Positions 12,508-24,103 of a stretch of 64,000 nucleotides of DNA are shown here, one piece after another. Below the pieces are notes generated by a model. That model was not told the origin of the DNA. It made no database searches and saw only the letters and a program-made list of their open reading frames with translations. Source of the stretch: Galerina marginata (lineage: Eukaryota; Basidiomycota; Agaricomycetes; Agaricales; Galerinaceae); the NCBI GenBank assembly GCA_023014335.1, contig JAECYW010000022.1, positions 372,001 to 436,000 on the forward strand. Reading direction: 5' to 3'. Position numbers and translations under genes: made by a program. Positions within the stretch are counted from its first letter, which is position 1. The number at the start of each line of letters is the position of its first letter.

Positions 12508-15119
12508 GGCTTAGCACCGCCGGCCCCCTTGTGAGAGCAAAACGGCTGCCTTGTCTCTTCCTTCTTGCTTGGCGCGTTTCTCTTCTTCAAAATATGCATT
12601 CTATTTTTCATTCATCCTTTCGTCTTCTCTGTCTATCCTCTTTTTATTCTGATTATTTTTGTGTACCAATAAACTCCTTGTTATCGCATCCATCCATCCG
12701 TCATCCCAATCCCACACCGACTGCGTACTCACTCATCGCCGACTTTGTCTTCCTAACGAAAAATCCCGTCAATCGGTCCCATTCCCGTCCTTCTGTTCTC
12801 CTCCGTTCTTCTTTCCTGTTTTCTTCTATTCCCATATCCCCACCCCCACTATGCTCCATACATCTACCATTCCTCTTGAATTCTGTGGATTTTCTGACTT
12901 GATTTTTTTTTCTTTTTTACTTTCTTTTTTCCTTCCTTTATCTTTCCTTCCTCCTCATACACCTTTCCGGGGGGACTGGTTGACGCTCATCCTTATATAA
13001 CCCCTTCCTGTTTTCATCCAAAGCTCGGCGTCGGAATGTGTGAGTGTCGGTGTGTGCGGTCGCATCGGTCGGCCGCCCCACCTGCGGCCCTCGACAGATA
13101 TATCTTTCTTTCACACTGTACAGCATACTCGTATTATTCGTACTATTCTACCGCCCTCAAATGGCGTGTTCGAAGTTCCTGACTGTGCACTACCGCTTGT
13201 TTGTATCTCTCTGTGTATAGTAATTTTAAGTATAGAACATGCCAAGGACTTGCTTGACCACCTGGATCACAAGGAAGAAGTTCCCCATCCTTGGAGTGGA
13301 ATGTCTCTCGCGTCCTTTATACGGTAGGCTTTCTTTACAACAAACACTCATTATTAATATATAGTCCCGACAGTCCGTCCTCGTTGAACATAACGTTCGT
13401 CGACTTTTGGACATATCAGATTAATTTTTTTGGTTTATTATTATCACCTGATTGGGTTTTCTTCTGCTATCAAATTCTGCCGCGTAGGTTTCTCTCACTT
13501 CTTCATTCAATCGCTCTCAACCTACGGAATGGACGTCGAATTTCTCCCACCAATGCCCTATCACGACAGTGCAGAAAGCGCATGTACTTACTTAGGCCCT
13601 GCATTCCAACCAATCGGCTGTATCTCCATCGGCCTCGCGCTCTCGGTGTGATGAATCTCTGACGACGTCTGGCGGGCATGCTGTGGATTTTGTGGCTATG
13701 GGCTCCCAGTAAACCTATTACGCGTCCGCTTTGATACTCCATGGAGTGGCATATTGTTCACGTACTGTCGTGGCGCGGTAAATATTGAGAACGCGGGCCC
13801 ATCTACCATGCACGTACATTTTGATGCTTAAAGTTAGCGGGCCGTGCGCGACGGGAGAGGTCATCTTCCCAACAAAAGCGTCAAACTTGTGTGCTGTCGA
13901 ATCATCGGGTGTAACATTAACTCCACGGCAAACTATTCGAGGCGGGGACGAGATACCACAAAAGCATGGTATGTTTCTAATTCTCTCGTAAGATTTTGTT
14001 TAATTCTTATGCTTTACCTTGTTAAATATTGGTAGAACACATGCGGACGATTCAACCTGGGTACGGAAAATATTCCCCCCGAATGATCCGCCAGTCTGTT
14101 TATTTGCGACGTCGACGTTCTCACTTGGATGACCGACTGCGGAAGACTTCATCATAGACTGTGTAGCTTGAATGCTTACCGGAGTTGCTGTTCAGAAAAC
14201 GTGCAAGGTCTTGGTCAGCGAACCCGACTCTGTTTCCTCGGCCATTTATATAACCGACTCGATAAGCACCTTGATGTCTCTGGCGAGCGGCTTTTCAGGT
14301 AAAAACATCGTCATTCCCGACGTGATGTTGATTGCTCGGTTTTCCTCTTCTTTTTTTCGCAGGATGTAGCACGGATTCAGTTGTCTCCTTCGAAAGTAAT
14401 TATGCATAACTTGGCAGTCATTTTCTCTCAATCACTGCGTCTGTTGTAACCGCATGGTCGATTCGGCAACCTCGAGACATGTCTGTCAGAGTGATCTACG
14501 AATCGATTTGGATCATAACGAACGCACGGTTTTATCCAGACGACAGCAATATTCCTATTTACCGACGTCAACTCTATTCGGTCACAAGTGCTTGACAATG
14601 TTGACATGGGCTTTTGCAAAATTCGAAACACATGCCTGTTTACCACGGAATCTGGGTAAATTCCTGTCTATTTTAACCCCGTATTTCGAGGACGACCCTG
14701 AAATGGCGCTGACATTCTCTTTCTGGCATGACCGAAGATTTGGATCGAAACGAGTTGCTGTGCTATCTTTTGTTCTCGTCTCAGAAATGTGGTCTAGGTG
14801 AAAGAAAATCCAAATACGTCTCTTCAACTACTGTTCTCTGATTTTTTCTAATAGATAATGAAGTGAACAACTTCCGATCTTGTGGTACTTGATGGCGCGC
14901 TCGTGCCTGAAAGGCCAGCGACTTTCGTGTTGGATTGTAGCGAAGGGAGTTGGTGATGCTGCTTTTATGTCCGCTCCACTGAACCTCCGAGGCAATGTCA
15001 TTCCTAAACCAACAAGCCGGCACCAATACAGTGATGGTACGGCACGGGAACTGGCTTCACACTCAAATACCGATGAATAATATATTTAATTCGTCTCTCA
15101 ACTCTTCACTACCACTATC
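12508..15119. other. Intergenic region with a polypyrimidine tract, no supported gene
   Basis: Just downstream of the large gene the plus strand is strongly pyrimidine-rich, ending in long T/C runs at about 12897-12960; this is probably 3' UTR and terminator sequence. Between 13.4 and 14.85 kb there are frames of 60-115 codons on both strands, but none has recognisable motifs or a convincing splice model. Confidence 0.45.
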
Positions 15120-16404
15120 ATGACCGAAGCAAAACCTACTGCGAGTCCTATAGACAACATCCGTCGCGATAACAAGGATGGAGCGTACCACTGCCCGCAA
15201 TGTGACACCCCATTCACAAGGAGGTCAAACCTTCGAAGGCATTTCCAAATCCGTGAGTCTTAAGCGTCGCGTTTGCTCTGACCCTGCCTCTGACCCTGGC
15301 TGTAACTTGTTCGCCTATTTCCCCAGATATGCGAAGCGCGATTCAGAAATGCGAGAGCTGTGGTGAAGAGTTTTTGACAAGGTGAGACTCGCATCAGGGC
15401 GAAGGCTTTAGCCCTCCACTGACTAGTTGTGTTCATCGTAGAGAGGGATATCAAACTCATACACTGAGTTGCTATTCAAGCATGGCTTGGACTAACTCCA
15501 CGCAGAAGCCTTTCAAAATGATGCAAAGGTCGTTTGTCAAAGTCGACACTTCAAGCAACCCTGAATCCCTGGTCGCGCCTCCACGAATCGCGACTGGCAA
15601 CTTTGTCGACGGAAGCGCCTACGGGGCCGCGAATTTGTTCCCTAACTTCGACTCACCTGATGCATTGCTTTCCTGGGAACTACACTGCGTCTGACTTCGG
15701 CCAAGTCATGTCCCCCTTATCTTCATCGGGCTCGGTGGTCACTGCGAACTCGGGCTTGTCGTCGCCTTTTGATGGGAATTTTGGCAACCCATCCTCTCCT
15801 CCGAACACGTTTTCCCATCGTCGTCCCAGTACATCATCATCTTCAATTGTCAGTTACAGTTTATTTATACACGGGACATGAACTGATGCGATCCTTCGTT
15901 TAGAGTTCTTCATCAACGTCTTCGTCCCCGTATGTGAACGCGCTACGACACCCACATAGCTCTTGCTACGGCTGCTATTCATGCACTGGAGGGGGGCTAG
16001 GATAATTCATCGTGGCAAGGTGTTCCAGCCTCGCCACTACCATCGATGGAAGAACCCGTTTACACGCGGCGTCAGGTCAAGGACATGATAGATGTGGTCA
16101 GCGAGTGTTTAATCGAGACCATGGTAAATTTATCGATTTGCATCTCTGTCAAATATTCACCCTGTTTTAGGAGAATGTTTTAACCCGTCCGCAATCTGGT
16201 GGTATGCATCTAGGACTCTGCAAACGCAAATGGGCATTTGGTTCGTTCAATCAGGGACGACGGCTTCCGACAGACCGTTCCTTTCTGAAGCCATACCCCG
16301 AGTTTACTACAGAATCCACACAGGCGGCAATCCGAAGGTGTAGGACAACGATATTCGCGATGGGAAAAAGCTCTTCCTTTCGACAAGGAAATGTACAACA
16401 GTGA
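15120..16404 (+). CDS. C2H2 zinc-finger protein, likely transcription factor; one frameshift
   Basis: Exons 15120-15252 and 15327-15381 and the start of the third at 15442 encode two fingers: CPQCDTPFTRRSNLRRHFQIH (classical C2H2) and CESCGEEFLTREGYQTHTLSC (C2HC type). Both fingers are cut by introns. The rest is Ser/Pro-rich, with a later block EEPVYTRRQVKDMID and a C-terminus ending near 16404 after an intron at about 16124-16170. Near 15664 the frame must shift by one base to pass from NFDSPDA to FPGNYTASDFGQV; one extra T explains it. Splice choices at 15848-16012 are uncertain: using the second AG at the 15905 acceptor gives a continuous frame. It is presumably a nuclear DNA-binding regulator; targets are unknown. 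Confidence 0.7.
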
Positions 16405-17208
16405 ATTACTCGTTATTTTACATCCCACCAGAGACCGTAGTTAATTCCCAGTTCAAACCACATCCACGTGAAACTGGGCCTTACCGCGCCTACAAAGATG
16501 GCGGCTAAGTAAAAGCATAAATTATTAATAGACGGTTTAATGGATGTTGTATTTATTTTAACTTGGCGCCCGCTTACCCCATGTCCATCTCACGCAAAAT
16601 CATAATTTTCCAGAGGTCCTAGATGTCACCCTCGACTGATCAGAGCAGATCCTACACAAGTCAGTAATGTGATGTGACCCAGTGATCGTTTGTGGTGCTC
16701 AGGTGTGAAGTAATTGCGAAGCTGTCGGGCGCGATTCCCATGTTGGCATCGCCTACGAGAGTTACTGAACTGGTCTGAAGAAATAATCTCCGAGGTGCAG
16801 CCATTCAAGTTTGGTTGAGATACGAAAACCTAGAAAGAATTCCCCAGACCCTTCAACTGTTGTTGTTCGTCTTATTTATTTAGCGGCCACGGTTGAGAGT
16901 GATATCTCTGATCCTTCTATACCCTGATATGGCATCTTGAAAAGCCATAAACGACTTCCATAAACTAGCCGACTTATTCACTCGGGCTGGAGCTCTCTGA
17001 TGAGTTTTTCTCTCTGTGACTCCCTTAACCTAGTTGTTGTAAAGACACTCATAGTGATCTTCAAAGTATCAAAGAAAGGGCATGTATAGAGAGGTCTTTG
17101 GACACTCTTGGAGTGCCTCTTTTTGACTTCACGACATGTCGTAATACCCTCTAATGTGTTAACGTAAAGCTACCTTCAACACGTCCAGCTTCCGCACTTT
17201 GGGAATGT
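16405..17208. other. Intergenic region, no supported gene
   Basis: Convergent space between the zinc-finger gene (+) and the carboxylesterase (-). Only a 60-codon minus frame at 16626-16808 is present, without recognisable features. Confidence 0.5.
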
Positions 17209-19414
17209 CTACGAAGGAATGGCGTTTAATAGGCGCTTTTTACCAGAAGAAATAATTAGACTTGCTTGAGGGTAAATAGGTAATATTGTATTCCAGTAGG
17301 TGCATGAATTGTCTGCTATGAAATGGTCACCGGGATCAGCACCTGTAGTGTTCTTCCCCAATATCGCCAGTGTCGTCGTGTCTTCGGGATCATACACGTT
17401 CCAGCCAGGTACCTGGGGGCCTTGTCGAGGATCTGTAGGCGATTGTTTAGTGTTCATGATCAAGATCAAGGTGTCAACCAAGAATATAAAAAGCGACCTT
17501 TAATAAAGTTCGTCCAGGCGGTAACCATCAGGTCTGAAACCGCGATTTCCTCTGGCGTTGCGGGGATGAAGGGAGGAGAAAGTACGATTGTGCGCCATTG
17601 ACCCATGACAAACCGAATGTCGGCTCCATGGAAAGCGCCAACACGGACTCCTCGCGAGTTAAGGTTATTGGCCACGAGGTCGAAACGATAGCGCCATACT
17701 GGTAGTCTCAGCGCAGATGTTCGCAGACCTGCGAGGTTACTTGCGAGGCATAGCATGTGTGCAGTCTCGCCACATCCCAGCGGAGGCATTGTATGCAGGA
17801 CGGAAAGGCGTCAGACGGGACGGGATAGAGCTCTTCTAATTTAGAGAGTTTAGCAAAAGGGAAATTGAGATTATTGCTCTTGCTGTCAATATTGAAAGCA
17901 GGGTGAGGGCGGGAATTATTGGACAAGCAAATCGTATGCACACCTGTACTGAACGATGTCGGCGAGGTATGCCGTTGGCTCTCCCTCAACTATAAGGGTA
18001 CCTTCGTCCTTATTTGTTCCAATGAGCAATGGGACCTTTGCAGTATGGCCGGCTTTCGTTTGAGCGACATAACTGCAGAAAGTATTACAGGTCGGCAAAT
18101 AATTAGCATTCAACCTATTGACGCACTCTTTCCAGATGGTGACATTATCGGTCACCGGTTGGAACTGGGTTCCGGTCGCTAAAAGGACTTTCTGCAAATC
18201 GACCCCTGACTTGGTCCTCAGACAATCGAGTTGGCCTCGGCCTGTTGGACAGCTCATGTTTACCGAGATTTTTGAAATCTGGTCATTTAGTTGCCACATG
18301 GGCTGTGCCGCTTTTTGGTTAAACGAGGGAGTGAGCCATCTCACGAGGGGCAGATTTGAGCAAGTGAATGTAGTACTCACTATCGCTACTTTGCATGACG
18401 GCTCCCCAGATCAATGGATCATCGTGGTAGGCCGATAGATATAGATTGGTCATTTCTGTACATGCACAGCTGTCAGCTATCTAATGTCATCACGGTTAAA
18501 GAGCAGTCATTCATACCGGCGCCTACAGACTCGCCTTTGGAATGTGGATTAGACTAGCCTTAAAATGATAGGAGTGTGAGTACTTTACCTCCGAGTGTGA
18601 TTTTCTTCGGGTCTCCACCAAACTGTTTGACATTTTGGACAAGCCACTCCAGGGCTGCCCGGGTGTCAAGCAAGCCGAAATTTTGGGTTTCCCCCGCTTC
18701 CGCAATTTCTGCGGCATGCGGCCAGGCGAACAAGGATAGGCGATAGTTGTAGCTGGCGAATACAATGCCCTGGGTATGCAGTCGGTGATATAAGGACCAG
18801 GGTCACAAATGAAAGACAGTGCAGATCTACTGACCTTGGCCGCTAGGTAGGTACCGTCGATCTTAGGATCGGATGATGCGCCACTGTCGAATCCCCCGCC
18901 ACTGTAGAGATTAAAAACAAGCTACGAAGTGAACCTTTGGGGTTTACTCACTAGGAATACAGATAAACGGGAAGATTTTTCGCGTTTGTAGGTGCAATTA
19001 TGTTTATTAGAAGGCAGTCTTCACTCTGGATCGAGGTACCGTTGCCACCATCGGCTCTATTGTGAATATCAGGGAGGGCGAAGGGAAATAATTAAAAGAT
19101 AATACCCACCTTCCTTGGAGACACGCCGGGCCATAAGCTGTCGCATTGATTATATTATTCGAAGCCGACTTCACGGGGACAGGCGGTCTCCATCTATTCT
19201 CCCCGGATGTATCCTCTGCAAAGGGAACACCCAGCCATTTATTCAAAGCCACGGGTGTCGTTGTGGAGTCAACATATCCTTGCACCAATCCAGAAGTGGT
19301 GCGCACAATATTTCCCTGTCTAGGTTTTGATGCAACTGTCTGACCATCCACAATGCACCCGAGGGCAAATAGGACGATGGAAATGAAGAGCAGTCTTGTA
19401 CGAGCTTTCATCAC
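17209..19414 (-). CDS. Secreted type-B carboxylesterase/lipase, ten exons, two +1 frameshifts
   Basis: An alpha/beta-hydrolase of the carboxylesterase type-B family. A signal peptide covers about residues 1-24. The oxyanion block is YGGGF, the nucleophile elbow GESVGA (Ser about residue 222), and the catalytic His lies in GAFHGADI (about 439). Exons on the minus strand: 19414-19110, 19056-18952, 18901-18835, 18769-18589, 18534-18517, 18455-18381, 18310-18127, 18072-17944, 17882-17498, 17432-17209. Phases agree throughout, giving about 556 residues, the normal family length. Inside exon 9, family blocks need two one-base corrections: an extra base at about 17797 (before AYNASAGMW) and another at about 17769 (before ETAHMLC). 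The elbow Ser is carried by an 18-nt microexon. The natural substrate (lipid, steryl or acetyl ester) is not evident. Confidence 0.85.
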
Positions 19415-19781
19415 GTCGTAGAGAGTAGAAGGGGACCGGGAAGTATTCGCAGAGCCAGGTTATATTTCTGAATCTCAAGGCTGAAGGTAAGAGCTCGGCA
19501 AGAAGTCGGACTTCCCAGTCTTGGGGAGAAGCTTCATCCTGCAGGACCATATGAGCCTCGCCTTCTACTCCATCTTCCAGCGGTTAATTTAGACAAGAGT
19601 AATTGAAGATCGAAGGGTACCTTCATTGTTTTGGCCAATGTCACGATGGGTGGAAGGAAATGTGAAGCAACGGCCCAGAAGAAGGACGTTCTGTTTGGCG
19701 TTGCTATGCACGATCCTCAGTTTCCTCAAGATATCTGCTGGGACAGCAGTCCGTTCACGGGACGTTCTTGATGGGTACGCC
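19415..19781. other. 5' flank of the carboxylesterase; coding-like remnant
   Basis: Contains the divergent promoter side of the esterase. On the minus strand a frame from 19837 reads through a DQRAVLVFVDLAYP block that recurs at 40.2 kb (see the inverted flank segments). No complete gene is visible. Confidence 0.35.
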
Positions 19782-19813
19782 AAATCAACAAAAACAAGGA
19801 CAGCCCGCTGGTC
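19782..19813 (+). repeat. Left copy of inverted flank segment
   Basis: This 32-nt segment matches the reverse complement of 40186-40217 at 31 positions. Similarity of roughly 70 percent continues outward for about 40 nt, with differences falling in a coding-like pattern: on the opposite strand both copies read DQRAVLVFVDL followed by a similar but diverged peptide. Confidence 0.75.
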
Positions 19814-20049
19814 CAATCCGGTCAGCGCTGTCACCATGCCATCTTCCCAGAATCATATGACTGCCTGAGAAGGTGGTATTTATTATAATACCAGAGTGAG
19901 TCGGTTGGCGCTCACTGTTCTAACTAGGATGAGTGGAATATAACCATATTTATGAGGAGGGTAAAGGTGACCTTATACCAATGAACTAAGACCTGGCAAA
20001 TTTCAGATCATATCAGTGACTTAGGAATGGCAGTATGGAATACTAGTAC

Positions 20050-23000
20050 CATTTGACATCTAATTAGTCAGAGGCTTCCATTTCAAATAAATTTCTACAC
20101 CTGTAATGGGAGGGGGGATGGTTCCCTGCGAGCGGGGTTCTGGTACAAATCCCTGCAGAAAGGGTGGTTAGTTTCCGTTCCCCTCTAATTAAAATGGAAT
20201 TTCAACACTATTCGGCGTCAGTTTAGTTGAGCATATCTATTTAAATGGAGGGGAACGGTTTCCTGGCACGAAATTCTGCCAAGAGGGTGGTCAGTTTCCG
20301 TTCACTGCTATTTAAAATGGAATTTCAAGACTATTCAACGTGAATTTAGTCGATTCAACACTATCCGGCGTCAGTTTAGTTGAGCATATCTATTTAAATG
20401 GAGGGGAACGGTTTCCTGGCACGAAATTCTGCAAAGAGGGTAGTCAGTTTCCGTTCACTGCTCTTTAAAATGGAATTTCAAGACTATTCAACGTGAATTT
20501 AGTCGATTCAACACTATCCGGCGTCAGTTTAGTTGAGCATATCTATTTAAATGGAGGGGAACGGTTTCCTGACACGGAATTCTGCAAAGAGGGTGGCCAG
20601 TTTCCGTTCACTGCTCTTTAAAATGGAATTTCAAGACTATTCAACGTGAATTTAGTCGATTCAACACTATCCGGCGTCAGTTTAGTTGAGCATATCTATT
20701 TAAATGGAGGGGAACGGTTTCCTGGCACGGAATTCTGCAAAGAGGGTGGTCAGTTTCCGTTCACTGCTATTTAAAATGGAATTTCAAGACTATTCAACGT
20801 GAATTTAGTCGATTTAACACTATCCGGCGTCAGTTTAGTTGAGCATATCTATTTAAATGGAAGGGAACGGTTTCCTGGCACGAAATTCTGCAAAGAGGGT
20901 GGTCAGTTTCCGTTCCCCTCAATTGAAATGGAATTTTAACACTATCCGGTGTCAGTTTAGTTGAGCATATCTATTTAAATGGAGGGGAACGGTTTCCTGG
21001 CACGAAATTCTGCAAAGAGGGTGGTCAGTTTCCGTTTACTGCTATTTAAAATGGAATTTCAAGACTATTCAACGTGAATTTAGTTGATTCAACACTATCC
21101 GGTGTCAGTTTAGTTGAGCATATCTATTTAAATGGAAGGGAACGGTTTCCTGGCACGGAATTCTGCAAAGAGGGTGGTCAGTTTCCGTTCACTGCTATTT
21201 AAAATGGAATTTCAAGACTATTCAACGTGAATTTAGTCGATTTAACACTATCCGGCGTCAGTTTAGTTGAGCATATCTATTTAAATGGAGGGGAACGGTT
21301 TCCTGGCACGAAATTCTGCAAAGAGGGTGGTCAGTTTCCGTTTACTGCTATTTAAAATGGAATTTCAAGACTATTCAACGTGAATTTAGTTGATTCAACA
21401 CTATCCGGTGTCAGTTTAGTTGAGCATATCTATTTAAATGGAAGGGAACGGTTTCCTGGCACGAAATTCTGCAAAGAGGGTGGTCAGTTTCCGTTTACTG
21501 CTATTTAAAATGGAATTTCAAGACTATTCAACGTGAATTTAGTTGATTCAACACTATCCGGTGTCAGTTTAGTTGAGCATATCTATTTAAATGGAAGGGA
21601 ACGGTTTCCTGGCACGAAATTCTGCAAAGAGGGTGGTCAGTTTCCGTTCACTGCTATTTAAAATGGAATTTCAAGACTATTCAACATGAAGTTGGTAGAT
21701 TCAACACTATCTGGCGTCAGTTTAGTTGAGCATATCTATTTAAATGGAGGGGAACGGTTTCCTGGCACGAAATTCTGCCAAGAGGGTGGTCAGTTTCCGT
21801 TCCCCTCAATTAAAATGGAGTTTCAACACTATTCGGCGTCAGTTTAGTTGAGCATATCTATTTAAATGGAGGGGAACGGTTCCCTGGAACGAATTTCAGC
21901 AGAAACGGTGGTGAGACTCCATTCACCGCTAATTAAAATAGAACTTCAAGACTATTCAACGTGAGGTTAGTCGAATGTTACCATTTAAATGAGAGGAAAG
22001 GTTCCCTGGAACAAATTCTAACAGAAATGGTAGCCACTTCCGATTTACGATCTATTAATATAAAATTCTGTGACCATTCAATGCCAATTGGGTCGAGAAT
22101 TCCTATTTAATATGGTGGGGAACGGTTCCCTGCCACAAACTTCTGCAAAAAGGGTGGTCAGGTTCCGTTCACAGCTAATTAAAACAGAATTTCCAGATCC
22201 ATTCACCGTAAATTTAGTAGGGTTTTTCTATTTAAATGGGGGAATGGTTCCTTGGAACGAACTTTGGAAACAACGGTGGTCAGACTCTGTTCACTTCTAA
22301 ATGAAATGGGATTTCAAACCTATTTAATGTGGATTGAGTTGAGTATTGCCATTTAAATGAGAGGTAGTTCCATTTCAATTGAGGGCAATGGTTCCCTGGA
22401 CCGAATTCCGGAGCCAATGGTGCACAGATTCCATTGACCGCTAGTTGAAATAGAGTTTAAAGACCAATCACCGTAAATCTATCTAGTATTCCTATTTAAA
22501 TGAGGGGGATGGTTCCCTGGAACGAATTCCTGAAGCAACTGTGGACAGATTCCATTCACCGCTAATTTAAATAGACTTTAAAGACATGAATTTAGTGAGC
22601 ATTTCCATTTAAATCGAGAGGAACCGTTCCTTGACACGAATTGTTGCAGAAACGGTGGTCAGATTCCGTTCACCGCTGATTGAAATGGTATTTCAAGACT
22701 ATTCGGCATAAATTTAGTTGAGTATTTCTATTCTAAGACAGGGGAACGGTTCCTTGGCACTAATTTCTGCAGAGAGGGTGGTCAGTTTCCGTTCACCGCT
22801 AATTAAAATAGAATGTCAAGGCTATTCGGCGTGAATTTAGTCGAGTATATCTATTTAAATGGAGGGGAACAGTTCTCTGGCACGAATTTCTGCCAAGAGG
22901 GTGGTCAGTTTTCGTTCACCGCTGATTAAAATAGAATTTCAGGACCATTCACCATAGATTTACTGGAGGATTTCTATTTAAATAGAAGGGAACGGTTCCC

Positions 23001-23990
23001 TGGAACGAATTCAAGCAGAAACGGTGGTGAGACTTCATTAATTCATTCACCGCTAAAGAGAATAAAATTTCAAGACTATTCAACGTGAAGTTAGTCGAGT
23101 ATTTCTATTTAAATGAGGTGAATGGTTCTCTGGAAGCCGTGAATTGAGTGGAGTACTTCTATTTATATGGAGGGGAACGGTTCCCTGGCACGAAACGCTG
23201 CAGGAATGGTGGACAGTTTCCGTTCACCGCTAATTAAAATAGGATTCAAAAACTATTCAACCTGAATTCAGTCGAGAATTTCTAATTAAATGTGGGGAAT
23301 GGTTTTCACGATTTATTAAAATAGAATTTTAGGACCATTTAATACGACTGAGTCGAGCGTTTCTATTGAACTGAGGGACTAGTTCCCTGGAACGAATTCC
23401 AGCCGAAACGGTCGTCAATTTCTGTTCACTGATAATTGAAATGGAATGTCAAGTCTATTAAATGTGGATTTAGTCGACGATTTCCATTTAAATTGGAGGG
23501 AATGGTTCTCTGGAACGAACACTTCCAGAAACACACCTATTACACGTAAAAATAGTAAAATACTTCTATTCAGAGAACAGAAATGGTGCCCTACTACCTA
23601 TGGATAGAAATGTGGTAGCCAGGTTCCATTCACGGGCGCTTAAATTGGTATCTCAGTGCCATTATGTATGAAATTTGTGAGATATTTCTATTTCTGAGAA
23701 CTGAAACGGTAGCGAACTACTTATGGGTAAAGGATTGGTGGTCAGTTTCTGTTCACTATCGCTTAAAATGGTTTCTCAGTCTCATTACGCATGCAAATAG
23801 TAATAGCAAAGTATTGCTATTTCAAAGAACTGAAACGGTGACTGACTACTTGTGGGTAGAATAATGGTAGTCAGCTTCCGTTCACTGGCGCTTAAGGGGG
23901 TCCATTACATCTCAGAACCGTAAAACAGTTGCCCACTACTTATGGATAGACTATTGGTAGCCAGCTTCTGTTCACCAGCGCTTAAAAAGC
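20050..23990 (+). repeat. Left satellite array of the composite element
   Basis: A tandem array whose outer part (about 20.22-21.90 kb) is nearly homogeneous, with a 153-nt period in most units and 122 nt in two of them; the longer unit adds about 31 nt containing a partial second copy of the monomer. Each unit carries ATTTAAAT and a palindrome GGAACGGTTCC or a close variant. Toward the element interior the units diverge, and from about 23.56 kb a different subtype with ACTACTTATGG appears. Open frames within it are accidental. Confidence 0.9.
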
Positions 23991-24103
23991 ATAACATTTC
24001 GACCCTCCAAAATACGTAGACCGCTCGCAATTGACAAATACAAAAGGAAAAAGGGCTTAACGATCAGCGCTCAGCACCGCCGTTGAAGTGGGATACGAAA
24101 TTG

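Noticed and set aside
15926..16012. A second frameshift in the zinc-finger gene
   Set aside because: An intron from GTATGT to CTAG, with the alternate acceptor AG for the preceding intron, gives a continuous frame, so an indel is not required.
20050..23990. Regularly spaced repeats that might suggest a CRISPR array
   Set aside because: The sequence is eukaryotic with spliceosomal introns; the whole unit repeats without unique spacers, and no cas genes are present. It is satellite-like DNA.
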